The notes under the pieces were generated by a model. The model saw only the letters and a list, made by a program, of their open reading frames with translations. It was not told the DNA's origin and searched no databases. This document shows, one piece after another, positions 1-7,525 of a stretch of DNA of 64,000 bases. The position numbers were made by a program, and so were the translations under genes. The first letter of the stretch is position 1. Each line of letters begins with the position of its first letter. Origin of the DNA: a virus; IMG/VR virus record IMGVR_UViG_3300042904_000085, positions 26,117 to 90,116 of that record. One strand, given 5' to 3'.

Positions 1-23
1 AGAACCAACGGTCTGGCACTAAC

Positions 24-146
24 ATGTGGATCTTTATCGACGTTCTGATATTCCTCTACATGCTGTTCTGGCCTGAAGGGGCTATCATCTTCGGCGTCGG
101 TTGCCTCATCGTAGTAGGCCTGATAAAGTGGCTGGAGAAGAAATAA
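24..146 (+). CDS. small membrane protein (40 aa)
   Basis: A 40-residue frame starting at ATG 24 is hydrophobic nearly throughout. It has two possible membrane segments (about residues 3-15 and 17-34) with a Pro-Glu-Gly turn between them and a cationic W-L-E-K-K tail. Its TAA shares one base with the ATG of the DNA ligase (TAATG), so the two are probably translationally coupled. No function is assignable; a phage inner-membrane miniprotein is the simplest reading. Confidence 0.5.
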   Translation: MWIFIDVLIFLYMLFWPEGAIIFGVGCLIVVGLIKWLEKK

Positions 147-1360
147 TGCAGACTTGGCCTTTCAAATCTAAGAGCAGCGACAAGGACTACACGACAGTCC
201 TGACAGACGACGGCAAGCTTGGTTGCAACTGCAAGGGCTACACCGTCCGGCGCGGCGACAGTGTCCGCGAATGCACTCACATGAGGGACGTAATCAAGAT
301 ACACAAGTTTGACGTGGAGGTGCGAGGCGGCGAGTTCGTCTACGTCAAGAACCCACAACAGCAGCTTCCCATACTAAGTTCTGAAGGGGTAAAAGTTCAA
401 AATGAAACTGCCCCCTCCAGCGATGTGCCTTTCGGATACATCCAGCCGATGCTGGCAGAAGCTCTCCTTGATGGGAGTGAACTGAACTACGCCGAATGGC
501 TCGACGCTGTCCGAGTCATGATGGACAAGTATCTGGCTCAAGGATACGTCTGCGAGAAGAAGTACGACGGACATCGCAAGATCGTCTACGTAGACAAGAA
601 CGGTGTCAGGGCGTGGTCGCGCCCCAAGTCCGGCGCTGGCAAGGTCGGGTTGCCCAGCCAGCTTCCTTCGCACATCGTTAAGGAACTGCGCCAGCTCGTG
701 ACCGGCAGGACCGAAGAACAGAGCGCCTACGGCACCTACGACTGCGAACTGGTAGGCGGGTCAGAAACCGACATGTCGTCGGACGTGACTAGGCTCGACA
801 AAGAACATGAGCGCTGTTTGGTCATCTTCGACGTGCTGCACCTGTCCAACATGAAGGTGCCGAGGTTGCCCTCGGGCAACCAGACCAAGCTGCCCTACAG
901 GTCGCGTCGACAGATACTGACACACCTGTTCAACTTGACAGGAGTCGGGCTGAAGCATGTCAGGCTATCAGAAGTCATAGACAACGCCACCTTCGATCAC
1001 GTAAAGAAAATCTGGGACAACGGCGGCGAGGGTGCGATGCTGAAGGACCCAGACAGCACATACCAGCCAGGACGACGGTCCACTACGTGGCTCAAGATCA
1101 AGAAGCTGGAGCCGGTCCCGTATATCATCACCGGCTACGAGGCTGGCAAGAACGGACCTTATAGCAAGGTGACGCTCAAGGAGAAGAACAACCCAGCGAT
1201 CAAGACGTCTGCCAAGACCAAGAACAACGCGTGGTTGAAGCGGTTCGCGGCTGACCCCGACAAGTATATCGGGGAGGAGCTGGTCTGCATCGTCCGTGGT
1301 CGCCATCCCAGCGGAAAGCCTCGCCACTGCATGTGGGATCATCTGGTAAACTACAACTGA
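146..1360 (+). CDS. ATP-dependent DNA ligase with N-terminal SWIM zinc finger
   Basis: This 404-aa protein seals nicks in replicating or recombining DNA using ATP. The nucleotidyltransferase motif I is EKKYDGHRK near residue 140 (Lys is the adenylated residue), motif IV is EGAMLKD and motif V is TWLKIKK, followed by a C-terminal OB-type region. Upstream of the core, residues 27-45 form a CxC-x13-CxH pattern, the SWIM zinc-finger signature, which is not a normal part of phage ligases. The ATG at 146 is chosen over an in-frame TTG at 101 because GGAGAA lies just before it and it overlaps the upstream stop. The ligase assignment is secure; the SWIM assignment rests on the metal-ligand pattern. 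Confidence 0.93.
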   Translation: MQTWPFKSKSSDKDYTTVLTDDGKLGCNCKGYTVRRGDSVRECTHMRDVIKIHKFDVEVRGGEFVYVKNPQQQLPILSSEGVKVQNETAPSSDVPFGYIQPMLAEALLDGSELNYAEWLDAVRVMMDKYLAQGYVCEKKYDGHRKIVYVDKNGVRAWSRPKSGAGKVGLPSQLPSHIVKELRQLVTGRTEEQSAYGTYDCELVGGSETDMSSDVTRLDKEHERCLVIFDVLHLSNMKVPRLPSGNQTKLPYRSRRQILTHLFNLTGVGLKHVRLSEVIDNATFDHVKKIWDNGGEGAMLKDPDSTYQPGRRSTTWLKIKKLEPVPYIITGYEAGKNGPYSKVTLKEKNNPAIKTSAKTKNNAWLKRFAADPDKYIGEELVCIVRGRHPSGKPRHCMWDHLVNYN

Positions 1361-1361
1361 C

Positions 1362-1592
1362 ATGGCGCTACACCGTCCAGAACGTGGCGAGAGCATTCTC
1401 TGGAAGCAGTACGGCTTTCGCCATATAGCTAGGTCATCCACTCACACATTCTGCGGCCAGGACTTCGGATGGAGAATCGAACGCTACGAGGAATGGTCTA
1501 AGCGCTCGCCACACTACGCAACCAAAATCAAGTACGGTGAAGACACGCTACACAGACCGCTCTGCGGAAACTGCGCTAAACTGAAAGGCTGA
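1362..1592 (+). CDS. hypothetical protein, paired cysteines
   Basis: A 76-aa basic protein starts one base after the ligase stop and ends one base before the next ATG, so it sits in the same operon. It is rich in Arg, His and Trp. It has an isolated Cys at about residue 31 and a C-terminal C-G-N-C pair that could contribute to a zinc site. I do not recognise a family; nucleic-acid binding would fit the composition but is only inference. Confidence 0.65.
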   Translation: MALHRPERGESILWKQYGFRHIARSSTHTFCGQDFGWRIERYEEWSKRSPHYATKIKYGEDTLHRPLCGNCAKLKG

Positions 1593-1593
1593 C

Positions 1594-1869
1594 ATGACTG
1601 GCAAGGTTCGCACCATCTACGACAATCGCTACGTCGTAATGGCTGAGCGGCATGACGGCTCGACCATCGCTGACAACAACCTCACGGTGCGAGAGGTGTT
1701 CGCCTTGGTTGCGACCAGCATGGCCTACGCCAAGCGCGCGACAATCTGGGTGGACGACGGGGCACCTGTCACTGAGAGCGGCCCCGTTCAGAACATGGAA
1801 GACGCGATCAACTGGAAACAGCCTGACGACATCCTGACCGAGATGTTCAGAGCTAAGGAGGGACGATAG
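1594..1869 (+). CDS. hypothetical protein
   Basis: A 91-aa, mildly acidic soluble protein is coupled tightly to both neighbours (1-bp gaps). It has no cysteine pairs, membrane segment or signal peptide. The middle (VREVFALVATSMAYAKRA) looks like an amphipathic helix. No family is recognised. Confidence 0.65.
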   Translation: MTGKVRTIYDNRYVVMAERHDGSTIADNNLTVREVFALVATSMAYAKRATIWVDDGAPVTESGPVQNMEDAINWKQPDDILTEMFRAKEGR

Positions 1870-1870
1870 C

Positions 1871-2116
1871 TTGGCCCGTCAAATCGCACCAAGGCTCGCC
1901 AACGGCGAAACACGTGAACCTCTCTACAACGGCCTGCCGCCGGCCATCAAGCAAGGCATCGACGCCATCGCCAAGGACGAAAACAAGTCGCGCTCGTGGG
2001 TCATCGAGGAGGCCCTAGTTGATTATTTCCGGCTCGCCCGTCTACTCGGAAGAAAAAAGTACATCATTCCTTCTACGTGGAAGAAACCGACCCGTCGGAA
2101 GCTCATCCGGCCATAG
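1871..2116 (+). CDS. ribbon-helix-helix DNA-binding protein
   Basis: An 81-aa protein with a TTG start one base after the previous stop. Residues 22-53 follow the RHH (CopG/Arc) layout: a short strand with L-P-P-A-I-K-Q-G, a first helix through I-D-A-I-A-K-D, then S-R-S-W-V-I-E-E-A-L as the second helix. The C-terminus is basic. Such proteins bind operators as dimers, so it is a candidate reader of one of the palindromes scattered in this genome. RHH is well supported by the pattern; the target is unknown. Confidence 0.7.
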   Translation: MARQIAPRLANGETREPLYNGLPPAIKQGIDAIAKDENKSRSWVIEEALVDYFRLARLLGRKKYIIPSTWKKPTRRKLIRP

Positions 2117-2147
2117 CCCTGATGTGCTACCATGTCAGCCGGACTCG

Positions 2148-2501
2148 ATGCAGATCCGGCTGGAAATCACAGAGCGTCCGACATCGCGTAAGGCCCCGTC
2201 ATTCGCTGCTACACCTGAGCGCCTGATTGAGGCTGTCATGTCGACCGCACCAGGGGGAGAGAACGATGGCAAGGCCGTCAAGTTCGTCAGCGATGACACG
2301 AACCTGACACCGCTCCGTCTCAAGATTGCTTACCTCTGCAATAAGGCGGGCCTCAAACTGCGCAGCCAGAAACTGAGGCCGCTCAACCGCAACATGCGTC
2401 GTCAAAAGGACCCCTACGAGGTCCTGCTTTGGGTGGAGGCACCGCGTGGAACTGGACCTGACCAACCTGACCGTGAAGAAGATTCGGAAAATGACACGTA
2501 A
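2148..2501 (+). CDS. hypothetical protein
   Basis: A 117-aa protein read from ATG 2148; an in-frame GTG at 2124 is an alternative start, and neither has a strong ribosome-binding site. The N-terminal half is of mixed composition, the middle (K-A-G-L-K-L-R-S-Q-K-L-R) is basic, and the C-terminal 20 residues are strongly acidic. Its last 56 bp overlap the next gene in another frame. No family is recognised. Confidence 0.5.
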   Translation: MQIRLEITERPTSRKAPSFAATPERLIEAVMSTAPGGENDGKAVKFVSDDTNLTPLRLKIAYLCNKAGLKLRSQKLRPLNRNMRRQKDPYEVLLWVEAPRGTGPDQPDREEDSENDT

Positions 2502-2655
2502 GGAAGCCAGCGACGAAGGCTGGGACGACTACGAAACCAGATCGGTGATAGAATTCTCGGACGGGACGCTGATCTACGCGTCTCGAGACGAGGAAGGAAA
2601 CGGTCCAGGCGCGTTGTTCGGAAAAACCAAGGACGGCAAAGCGTTCTCACTCTAA
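2446..2655 (+). CDS. hypothetical protein
   Basis: A 69-aa protein with a GTG start inside the preceding gene. The second half (I-E-F-S-D-G-T-L-I-Y) suggests a small beta-hairpin fold. Overlap with the upstream gene implies translational coupling. Function unknown. Confidence 0.55.
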   Translation: MELDLTNLTVKKIRKMTRKEASDEGWDDYETRSVIEFSDGTLIYASRDEEGNGPGALFGKTKDGKAFSL

Positions 2656-2665
2656 GGAAGGTGTC

Positions 2666-2863
2666 ATGGCTGTCGAAACTGCCAGCGCTATTACGTTCTC
2701 TGAGGCACGGACAGTGTCAGTCTTCCTGCACGGTCGATTCCATGGGACTATCGAAACGATGGGATCACGCTTCGAAGCTGCCACCAGAAGCCAGGTCGCC
2801 AAGGAATTCAGCGACTTCGACTCAGCCATGTCTTGGATCATCGATGACATTCACGGCGACTAA
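2666..2863 (+). CDS. hypothetical protein
   Basis: A 65-aa protein whose ATG is preceded by a good AGGAAGG ribosome-binding site. The sequence reads as a beta strand pair followed by an amphipathic helix ending in D-D-I-H-G-D. No cysteines or membrane segments. Function unknown. Confidence 0.6.
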   Translation: MAVETASAITFSEARTVSVFLHGRFHGTIETMGSRFEAATRSQVAKEFSDFDSAMSWIIDDIHGD

Positions 2864-2878
2864 TACACAAGGATTGCT

Positions 2879-3286
2879 ATGAAAGGTTGGCCGCTAGTTC
2901 ATCCACAGGACGACGGCATTCGACCGGCAGGACCGCCTGACGAGTGCTTCTACTGTCACCAGAAGGTCGGAAAACCGCATAGCCCTGAATGCGTCATCGT
3001 CACACGGCGCGTCAGGGTCAGATACACCTTCGACATCGAGGTTGACGCCCCCTACCACTGGGACAAGGACGACTTCGAGTATCACCGCAACAACTCGTCC
3101 TGCCAGAACAACATGATCGATGACGTAGCTAACTACGCTGCGAACCTGGCCGATGAGTGCATGTGCGGCAGAGCGAACGCCGAGTTCGTAGGCGTTGTCG
3201 ACAACACACCACGGCGCGAGACACGTTCCGACGACAACCACCCTGACATACCTTCGGAGTTCAAGACCACTGGACCTGTGCATTAA
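2879..3286 (+). CDS. hypothetical protein with zinc-ribbon N-terminus
   Basis: A 135-aa protein. Residues 24-38 give a C-x2-C-x10-C pattern (CFYCHQK then PEC), a partial zinc knuckle, followed by a strand-rich segment (V-R-V-R-Y-T-F-D-I-E-V) and a further C-M-C-G. It is the last gene before a strong promoter at 3289, so it probably ends the first transcription unit. No family is recognised. Confidence 0.6.
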   Translation: MKGWPLVHPQDDGIRPAGPPDECFYCHQKVGKPHSPECVIVTRRVRVRYTFDIEVDAPYHWDKDDFEYHRNNSSCQNNMIDDVANYAANLADECMCGRANAEFVGVVDNTPRRETRSDDNHPDIPSEFKTTGPVH

Positions 3287-3288
3287 CG

Positions 3289-3317
3289 TTGACAAACACA
3301 TGAATCTTGTGTATCAT
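3289..3317 (+). promoter_or_regulatory. promoter with inverted-repeat spacer (copy 1)
   Basis: Perfect -35 TTGACA at 3289-3294, 17-bp spacer, -10 TATCAT at 3312-3317. The spacer carries an almost perfect 7-3-7 dyad (ACACATG-N3-CTTGTGT, 3296-3312), which recurs at other promoters here. The predicted start of transcription falls at about 3324, the GTG of the next gene. Confidence 0.8.
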
Positions 3318-3323
3318 GGGTGA

Positions 3324-3689
3324 GTGATCGAAGATAAACTTACGAAATTGTATCGGTCGTTCGTCCTCAAGAACAGCGACAAGCAGCAGCAGCTGCTCCA
3401 TCTCCCGTGGGAGTGGGTGCTCTGTTACACCGAGGATAGCGAGGCCGACTTTCGTGAGGTCCAGCGCGGCGTTCTTAAGCTTGAACTGCTCGACAAGACA
3501 GTCAAGGCTCGAGACAAGCGCTACAAAGTTGTCAGGCACAACGGGGCGGGCTGGACGAGCCTGCCCCGCACGTGGCTCCGCGACCGCAAGGCCAAGGACG
3601 GTGACACCGTAGAACTCTGGTTCTCTGACAACGCCACTCGCCTTTACGTGATACTCAAGAAGCGGGAAGATGCTGTCAGCAGAAAGTAA
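3324..3689 (+). CDS. AbrB/SpoVT-like C-terminal domain protein
   Basis: A 121-aa protein starting at GTG 3324, about 7 bp after the -10 box, so its mRNA is probably leaderless. The C-terminal part (GWTSLPRTWL, then A-K-D-G-D-T-V-E-L) resembles the swapped-hairpin AbrB fold used by transition-state regulators and antitoxins. The N-terminal 70 residues are not recognised. A regulatory role is inference. Confidence 0.6.
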   Translation: MIEDKLTKLYRSFVLKNSDKQQQLLHLPWEWVLCYTEDSEADFREVQRGVLKLELLDKTVKARDKRYKVVRHNGAGWTSLPRTWLRDRKAKDGDTVELWFSDNATRLYVILKKREDAVSRK

Positions 3690-4242
3690 CGAGTTCACCA
3701 ACGGAACCAAGAAGCTCGGGGCTATCAACACATTCACCGGCAAGCGGTTCAACATCCTCGACCCGCAGCCTGACCAGATTGACATTCGTGACATCGCTGC
3801 TCACCTGTCAAAGCTATGCCGGTTCACAGGCTCCATTCGCTTTCACTACTCGGTAGCGCAGCACTCCTACTACGCTTCCATGTTCTGTCAGCCTGGTTAT
3901 GAGCTGGCCTGTCTGCTCCATGACGCCGCCGAGGCCTACATGAACGACTTGAGCAGGCCGATCAAGCACGTGCCTGAGATGATCTGGTACCGCGAACAGG
4001 AACACAAAGTCTGGTCAGTCCTAGCCGACGTGTTCGGCCTGCCAGACCCGCTGCCGCCGCACGTCAAGGAAATCGACAACCGCCTCGTCTGCACAGAAGG
4101 CTGGCAACTCCAACCGCATCCCAACCCTGACCACTGGTCATTCGCTGAGCATCTTCCACTGGCGATAGAAGAATGGACACCACGAATCGCGGAACAGATG
4201 TTTCTCCAGCGCTACTACCACCTGACAGCAACCCACTCGTAA
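3670..4242 (+). CDS. HD-domain phosphohydrolase (YfbR-like)
   Basis: A 190-aa protein with HD-superfamily metal ligands: FHYSVAQHSYYA (first His), LLHDAAEAYMND (HD pair) and a distal Asp in E-I-D-N-R. This arrangement matches YfbR/5'-deoxynucleotidase-type HD enzymes, which dephosphorylate dNMPs. The gene for dCMP deaminase follows shortly after, which fits a dNMP role. It overlaps the preceding gene by 20 bp. The substrate cannot be read from the sequence. Confidence 0.8.
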   Translation: MLSAESNEFTNGTKKLGAINTFTGKRFNILDPQPDQIDIRDIAAHLSKLCRFTGSIRFHYSVAQHSYYASMFCQPGYELACLLHDAAEAYMNDLSRPIKHVPEMIWYREQEHKVWSVLADVFGLPDPLPPHVKEIDNRLVCTEGWQLQPHPNPDHWSFAEHLPLAIEEWTPRIAEQMFLQRYYHLTATHS

Positions 4243-4403
4243 CAGAGTTCTTCGAGGCACTAGAAGACTGGTCAGGATGGATGGACATGAACATCTGGTG
4301 CAGAGTGTGTGAGGAAGTCGTTCTGAAAAAGGTATATTGGTCGGACGACATAGACGTATATCACTGCACAGTGTGCAAGAACGAAGTAACGGCAACGGCA
4401 TAA
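4173..4403 (+). CDS. EFFxAL-type zinc-ribbon miniprotein (copy 1)
   Basis: A 76-aa protein. The conserved core begins with TEFFEALEDW at residue 23 and continues with C-x2-C ... C-x2-C (CRVC, CTVC), a treble-clef or rubredoxin-like zinc site. The first 22 codons overlap the end of the HD gene in another frame, and the core starts exactly where that gene stops. It is one of six such genes in this window. CTVC is written with a palindromic GCACAGTGTGC stretch. Function unknown. Confidence 0.6.
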   Translation: MDTTNRGTDVSPALLPPDSNPLVTEFFEALEDWSGWMDMNIWCRVCEEVVLKKVYWSDDIDVYHCTVCKNEVTATA

Positions 4404-4404
4404 C

Positions 4405-4884
4405 ATGGCTGACATCGGACGAGGCGACGGGTGGTGGCACAGGTGGTTCCTCGGCCTTGCCCAGTATTATTCAACGGCTTCCAAGGACCCGTCGACCAAG
4501 GTCGGAGCTGTCATTACTGACAGGCGCCGCCGCATCGTGGGGACCGGCTTCAACGGCTTCCCACAGGACATGCCTGACCGGACTGAATGGCTCAATGACA
4601 GGGCTGAGAAGTACTCTCGCATCATCCACGGCGAGGTCAACGCCCTGATTATGGCTGGGTTCAGCGTGCCGGATGGCTCAACGCTTTACACTTGGCCGTT
4701 CATGCCCTGCGACCGCTGCGCTGTTATGATGATTCAGGCTGGCGTCAAACGGTTCGTCGCCCCAAGAGCCACTGCAGACCAGCTCGAGCGTTGGGGGCCT
4801 GCATTCATTCAGACAGAGGCCATATTGAAAGACTGCGGAGCGGAACTCATCCTTATGGAGAACTCATTTGCCGAGACGATTTGA
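4405..4884 (+). CDS. dCMP deaminase
   Basis: A 159-aa enzyme of the ComEB/dCMP deaminase family, converting dCMP to dUMP for thymidylate synthesis. Visible signatures: SKDPSTKVGAVI near residue 27, HGEVNAL (catalytic H-x-E) near residue 75 and PCDRC (zinc ligands) near residue 100. Length and motif spacing are normal for the family. Its likely partner, ThyX, lies at 35.9 kb. It overlaps the next gene by 17 bp. Confidence 0.93.
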   Translation: MADIGRGDGWWHRWFLGLAQYYSTASKDPSTKVGAVITDRRRRIVGTGFNGFPQDMPDRTEWLNDRAEKYSRIIHGEVNALIMAGFSVPDGSTLYTWPFMPCDRCAVMMIQAGVKRFVAPRATADQLERWGPAFIQTEAILKDCGAELILMENSFAETI

Positions 4885-5560
4885 GCAACCCACAGTCAAC
4901 GTAGGTAAGCTCGGAGGCCGCGACGACACCGTCGAGACTCACCCGTGCTACGCCTCGATCGGCGTCAGCAGGGTCAGCGGACACGCCGTCCTTTTCAACT
5001 CAGGGTTCCCTCAGAACCACTACCTGACCATCAGGATCAGCGCTGCAGAACGCCACAGAAACCTGTCAAACGACTGGATTTTCGCTAGGAAGCAGTATAT
5101 CGAGGTCGCCCTCACCGAGTCCCAGTGGGCCACGTTCGTCAGCTCACCGAACACAGGCAGCGGTGTCCCCTGCACTCTGCACTACCTTCAGGGCGAAGAC
5201 ATCCCTCAGCTCCCTGAGCCGCCGAACAAGAACAACGAGTTCCGGCATGAACTTAGCAAGGAGATGTCAGACGCGAAGGCAGACATCGCAGCTCTTGCCC
5301 AGTTCGTACGAGAGGCCAAGATGGCCAAGTCGACGCAGTCCGAGATCGAACGTCGACTGACGGCTATCGCTGCCGGCATCTCGGGTTCAATTCAGTTCGT
5401 TGTCGACCAGTTCGATGAGCACATCGAGAAGAAGGTTGAGGAGGCCAAGACAGAAGTCAACGCGTACCTCCAGGCAGTCATTACCAACGTGGGCATCGAC
5501 GCTCTAAAGGCTGGAGCTGAACAGGCGAAGCTTGTAGGACAAACACATACACAAGGATAG
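4868..5560 (+). CDS. hypothetical protein with C-terminal coiled coil
   Basis: A 230-aa protein read from TTG 4868, inside the end of the deaminase gene and preceded by GGAGA. The N-terminal 120 residues are beta-rich. Residues 125-215 are long, charged and hept-like (R-E-A-K-M-A-K-S, then H-I-E-K-K-V-E-E-A-K), predicting coiled coil or helical bundle. No catalytic motif is apparent. Conserved-looking but not recognised. Confidence 0.65.
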   Translation: MPRRFEQPTVNVGKLGGRDDTVETHPCYASIGVSRVSGHAVLFNSGFPQNHYLTIRISAAERHRNLSNDWIFARKQYIEVALTESQWATFVSSPNTGSGVPCTLHYLQGEDIPQLPEPPNKNNEFRHELSKEMSDAKADIAALAQFVREAKMAKSTQSEIERRLTAIAAGISGSIQFVVDQFDEHIEKKVEEAKTEVNAYLQAVITNVGIDALKAGAEQAKLVGQTHTQG

Positions 5561-5602
5561 TTTGATTCTCATCAAATTGCGACGTGACAATTCTGTTACA
5601 AT
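5561..5602 (+). promoter_or_regulatory. putative operator and promoter of the XRE gene
   Basis: A perfect dyad TTTGAT-TCTC-ATCAAA (5561-5576) lies just upstream of a TACAAT -10-like box (5597-5602). The -35 is poorly defined: TTGCGA at 5577 has only a 14-bp spacer. A dyad next to an XRE gene suggests autoregulation; this is inference. Confidence 0.45.
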
Positions 5603-5617
5603 TCGGGTGACCACACA

Positions 5618-5947
5618 ATGACGGTACACTTCGAAACGCTCGCTGAGAACATCCGCAAATGGATCATCAAGGTTAGGACTGACAGGTCTATCAGTCAGTC
5701 GGGACTGGCGAAGCTGTCATCGATGAGCATGGGCCACATGAATCGCATCGAGAAGGGCGACACCAGCAACCTAAGCATTAGGACCCTTGTTAGGATTGCC
5801 AACTCTCTCGACCACGACGTCCGTATTGAGTTCGTAAAGCGCCGCAAGAACGACGACGACGAGAACGAAACGCCATCAGCCATAATGCATTACTCTGCAC
5901 TCCTCTGTCTGATAGAGCTGGTTACCGTTGCCAGCCATATCCTATGA
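5618..5947 (+). CDS. XRE-family HTH regulator
   Basis: A 109-aa protein with an N-terminal helix-turn-helix of the XRE/Cro type. S-Q-S-G-L-A-K-L-S-S-M-S starts the HTH near residue 26, the recognition helix holds M-G-H-M-N-R-I-E-K-G, and I-R-T-L-V-R-I-A-N-S-L closes the five-helix bundle. A charged linker and a hydrophobic C-terminal 25 residues follow. It could be a repressor or the antitoxin half of a pair; no toxin gene is adjacent. Confidence 0.8.
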   Translation: MTVHFETLAENIRKWIIKVRTDRSISQSGLAKLSSMSMGHMNRIEKGDTSNLSIRTLVRIANSLDHDVRIEFVKRRKNDDDENETPSAIMHYSALLCLIELVTVASHIL

Positions 5948-6489
5948 ACGACACCATCATACTTGCCAGTGCGGCCAGTTTCGCAGCCGAGGCCCACAAG
6001 GGCCAAGTCCGTAAGGACCTGAACGAACCCTACATTGTCCATCCTCTCAGGGTTGGACACGCCGCTGCCAAGCTTGGCATGACTGTCAGCCAAGTCGCAG
6101 CTGCGTATCTCCACGACGTGGTCGAGGACACCCCGACACCGCTGCCCACGGTGTACAACCTGTTCGGCCAGGAGATTGGCGACCTTGTCAAGGCCCTGAC
6201 AAAGCCATGGCGGGATGAACATTCCCCGTCAGACGTTGACAAGGATGCCTACTATCACCTGATCCTCAACACGCCAGGCGCGCTCGACCTGAAGATGCTG
6301 GACAGGATTGACAACCTGAACGACTTCCGAAGGATGGCCGCCGCGTCAGTCGCTGGCCACAAGTGGGCAGAGAACTACGCTCGCAAGACTCGCAAGGAGT
6401 TCGCACCGCTGGTAGCCACCTATCGGGCCGGTGCCAGAATGCCACTGCTCTACCAACGCGCGCTCGAGATTCTCGAGGAGGCTCTGTAA
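5944..6489 (+). CDS. SpoT/MESH1-like HD hydrolase (putative small alarmone hydrolase)
   Basis: A 181-aa single-domain protein of the RelA/SpoT hydrolase family. The N-terminus AHKGQVRKDL...PYIVHPLRV supplies the first His and the basic pocket, YLHDVVEDTP is the HD motif with the ED pair typical of ppGpp hydrolases, and DLKMLDRIDNL matches the downstream metal/base motif. There is no synthetase, TGS or ACT domain. Known relatives hydrolyse (p)ppGpp or NADPH. It overlaps the XRE gene by 4 bp. In a phage this would counter the host stringent response; that role is inferred. Confidence 0.82.
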   Translation: MNDTIILASAASFAAEAHKGQVRKDLNEPYIVHPLRVGHAAAKLGMTVSQVAAAYLHDVVEDTPTPLPTVYNLFGQEIGDLVKALTKPWRDEHSPSDVDKDAYYHLILNTPGALDLKMLDRIDNLNDFRRMAAASVAGHKWAENYARKTRKEFAPLVATYRAGARMPLLYQRALEILEEAL

Positions 6490-6597
6490 ATGTTCTCGTG
6501 GCTATGGAGACTGTTTGGCCTCGGAGTGTGCGACAGGAACAGCGGGTCAACTCCCCACCCGCGTTGGGATAGCTGCAAGAATTGGAGGCGGCTGTAA
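6490..6597 (+). CDS. hypothetical 35-aa protein
   Basis: A short frame beginning immediately after the preceding stop (TAAATG) and ending with TAATG coupling to the next gene. The N-terminus (M-F-S-W-L-W-R-L-F-G-L) is hydrophobic and aromatic, followed by a basic tail. Its perfect fit between neighbours supports it as a gene; function unknown. Confidence 0.45.
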   Translation: MFSWLWRLFGLGVCDRNSGSTPHPRWDSCKNWRRL

Positions 6598-6845
6598 TGG
6601 ATATTAGACCTGAAGCCGTGTTCGTTCTGACATTGACTGAAAAAGACTACAAACTTCTGTCAGCATGCGTAGCGGTCTGCGCCGGCGTAAAGGGCGTCAG
6701 GGTCAACCCCAAGGAGGCCCACGACATGAACCTGAAGATGACTGGAGTCCGTGAGGCGCACGCCGCTCAGCAGCTAGAGATTGCTCAGGCCGCCCGCCAG
6801 CGAGCGCTTACGCACGATCCCATCGACACTCCAGACCTTGGCTAA
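6597..6845 (+). CDS. hypothetical protein
   Basis: An 82-aa protein starting at ATG 6597 with GGAGGCGG upstream. The N-terminal half resembles a compact alpha/beta unit (V-F-V-L-T-L-T-E-K-D-Y-K-L-L), and the C-terminal half is a long polar helix (H-A-A-Q-Q-L-E-I-A-Q-A-A). No family is recognised. Confidence 0.6.
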   Translation: MDIRPEAVFVLTLTEKDYKLLSACVAVCAGVKGVRVNPKEAHDMNLKMTGVREAHAAQQLEIAQAARQRALTHDPIDTPDLG

Positions 6846-7188
6846 CTACACATCGGTCTGCATAGACCATCGCTTCGTCTCCAGAAGCTTATCGCGCCGC
6901 TGCCCTCAGTGCCCAGCCACTGACACCATGGAAACTCTATGGCCAGGTCTGACAGCTCCTGGCCGTTACGACGACAAAGGCTGGAAGAAGCTGGCATCGG
7001 CCCTGTTAAGACGTAGGCAGCAACGGAAAGAGATAGCAGAACGTCAGGCTAGGGATGAATTCAATCGCGGACTGCAATACCGGATCGTTAACCCACTGTC
7101 CCGTCCCGTTAAACCCGAACAGTGCCGGCCAGCCAAGCGCCGCGCCCAGAAAAGACAGCGGGAATTCTGGGACTCGCTTACGAAATGA
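6838..7188 (+). CDS. hypothetical basic protein
   Basis: A 116-aa protein read from TTG 6838, overlapping the previous stop by 8 bp. It has an N-terminal C-P-Q-C pair preceded by Cys-x-Asp-His, and a very basic C-terminal half (R-R-R-Q-Q-R-K-E, then P-A-K-R-R-A-Q-K-R). The make-up suggests nucleic-acid contact. No clear ribosome-binding site, so the start is uncertain. Confidence 0.5.
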   Translation: MANYTSVCIDHRFVSRSLSRRCPQCPATDTMETLWPGLTAPGRYDDKGWKKLASALLRRRQQRKEIAERQARDEFNRGLQYRIVNPLSRPVKPEQCRPAKRRAQKRQREFWDSLTK

Positions 7189-7511
7189 ACAAAGACCCTC
7201 AGTGGTTTCGAACAGCCACAGGCATGGAGCTGTCGGACTTAAGCGGGCTACCAGAGTGGTTCTTTAACCGCCTGACGTATCGTATCTCCTTTGGCGTCAG
7301 GTACATACTAAAAGACCCCTGCGTTTACTGTATGCGCCGCATGCCGGCGAAACACAGAGGCCGCAAGGGTATTGGCCGCGACCACATAGTACCAAAATCG
7401 CTAGGTGGCCCTGACAGCTGGACCAACAGAGCGCCAGCATGCCACAAATGTGACGCGCTCAAGGATCACCAGCCACTTTTAGTCTTCCTAGTTCGTAATC
7501 CATTAGCCTAA
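7185..7511 (+). CDS. HNH endonuclease
   Basis: A 108-aa HNH nuclease starting at ATG 7185, overlapping the previous stop (ATGA). The zinc pair CVYC, the catalytic GRDHIVPKSLGG, N-R-A-P-A-C-H-K-C and K-D-H are all present, giving a complete HNH/treble-clef core. Such free-standing HNH proteins in phages are usually homing endonucleases or packaging-associated nickases; being far from the terminase favours homing. Confidence 0.85.
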   Translation: MNKDPQWFRTATGMELSDLSGLPEWFFNRLTYRISFGVRYILKDPCVYCMRRMPAKHRGRKGIGRDHIVPKSLGGPDSWTNRAPACHKCDALKDHQPLLVFLVRNPLA

Positions 7512-7525
7512 TACAATAGCTAACC

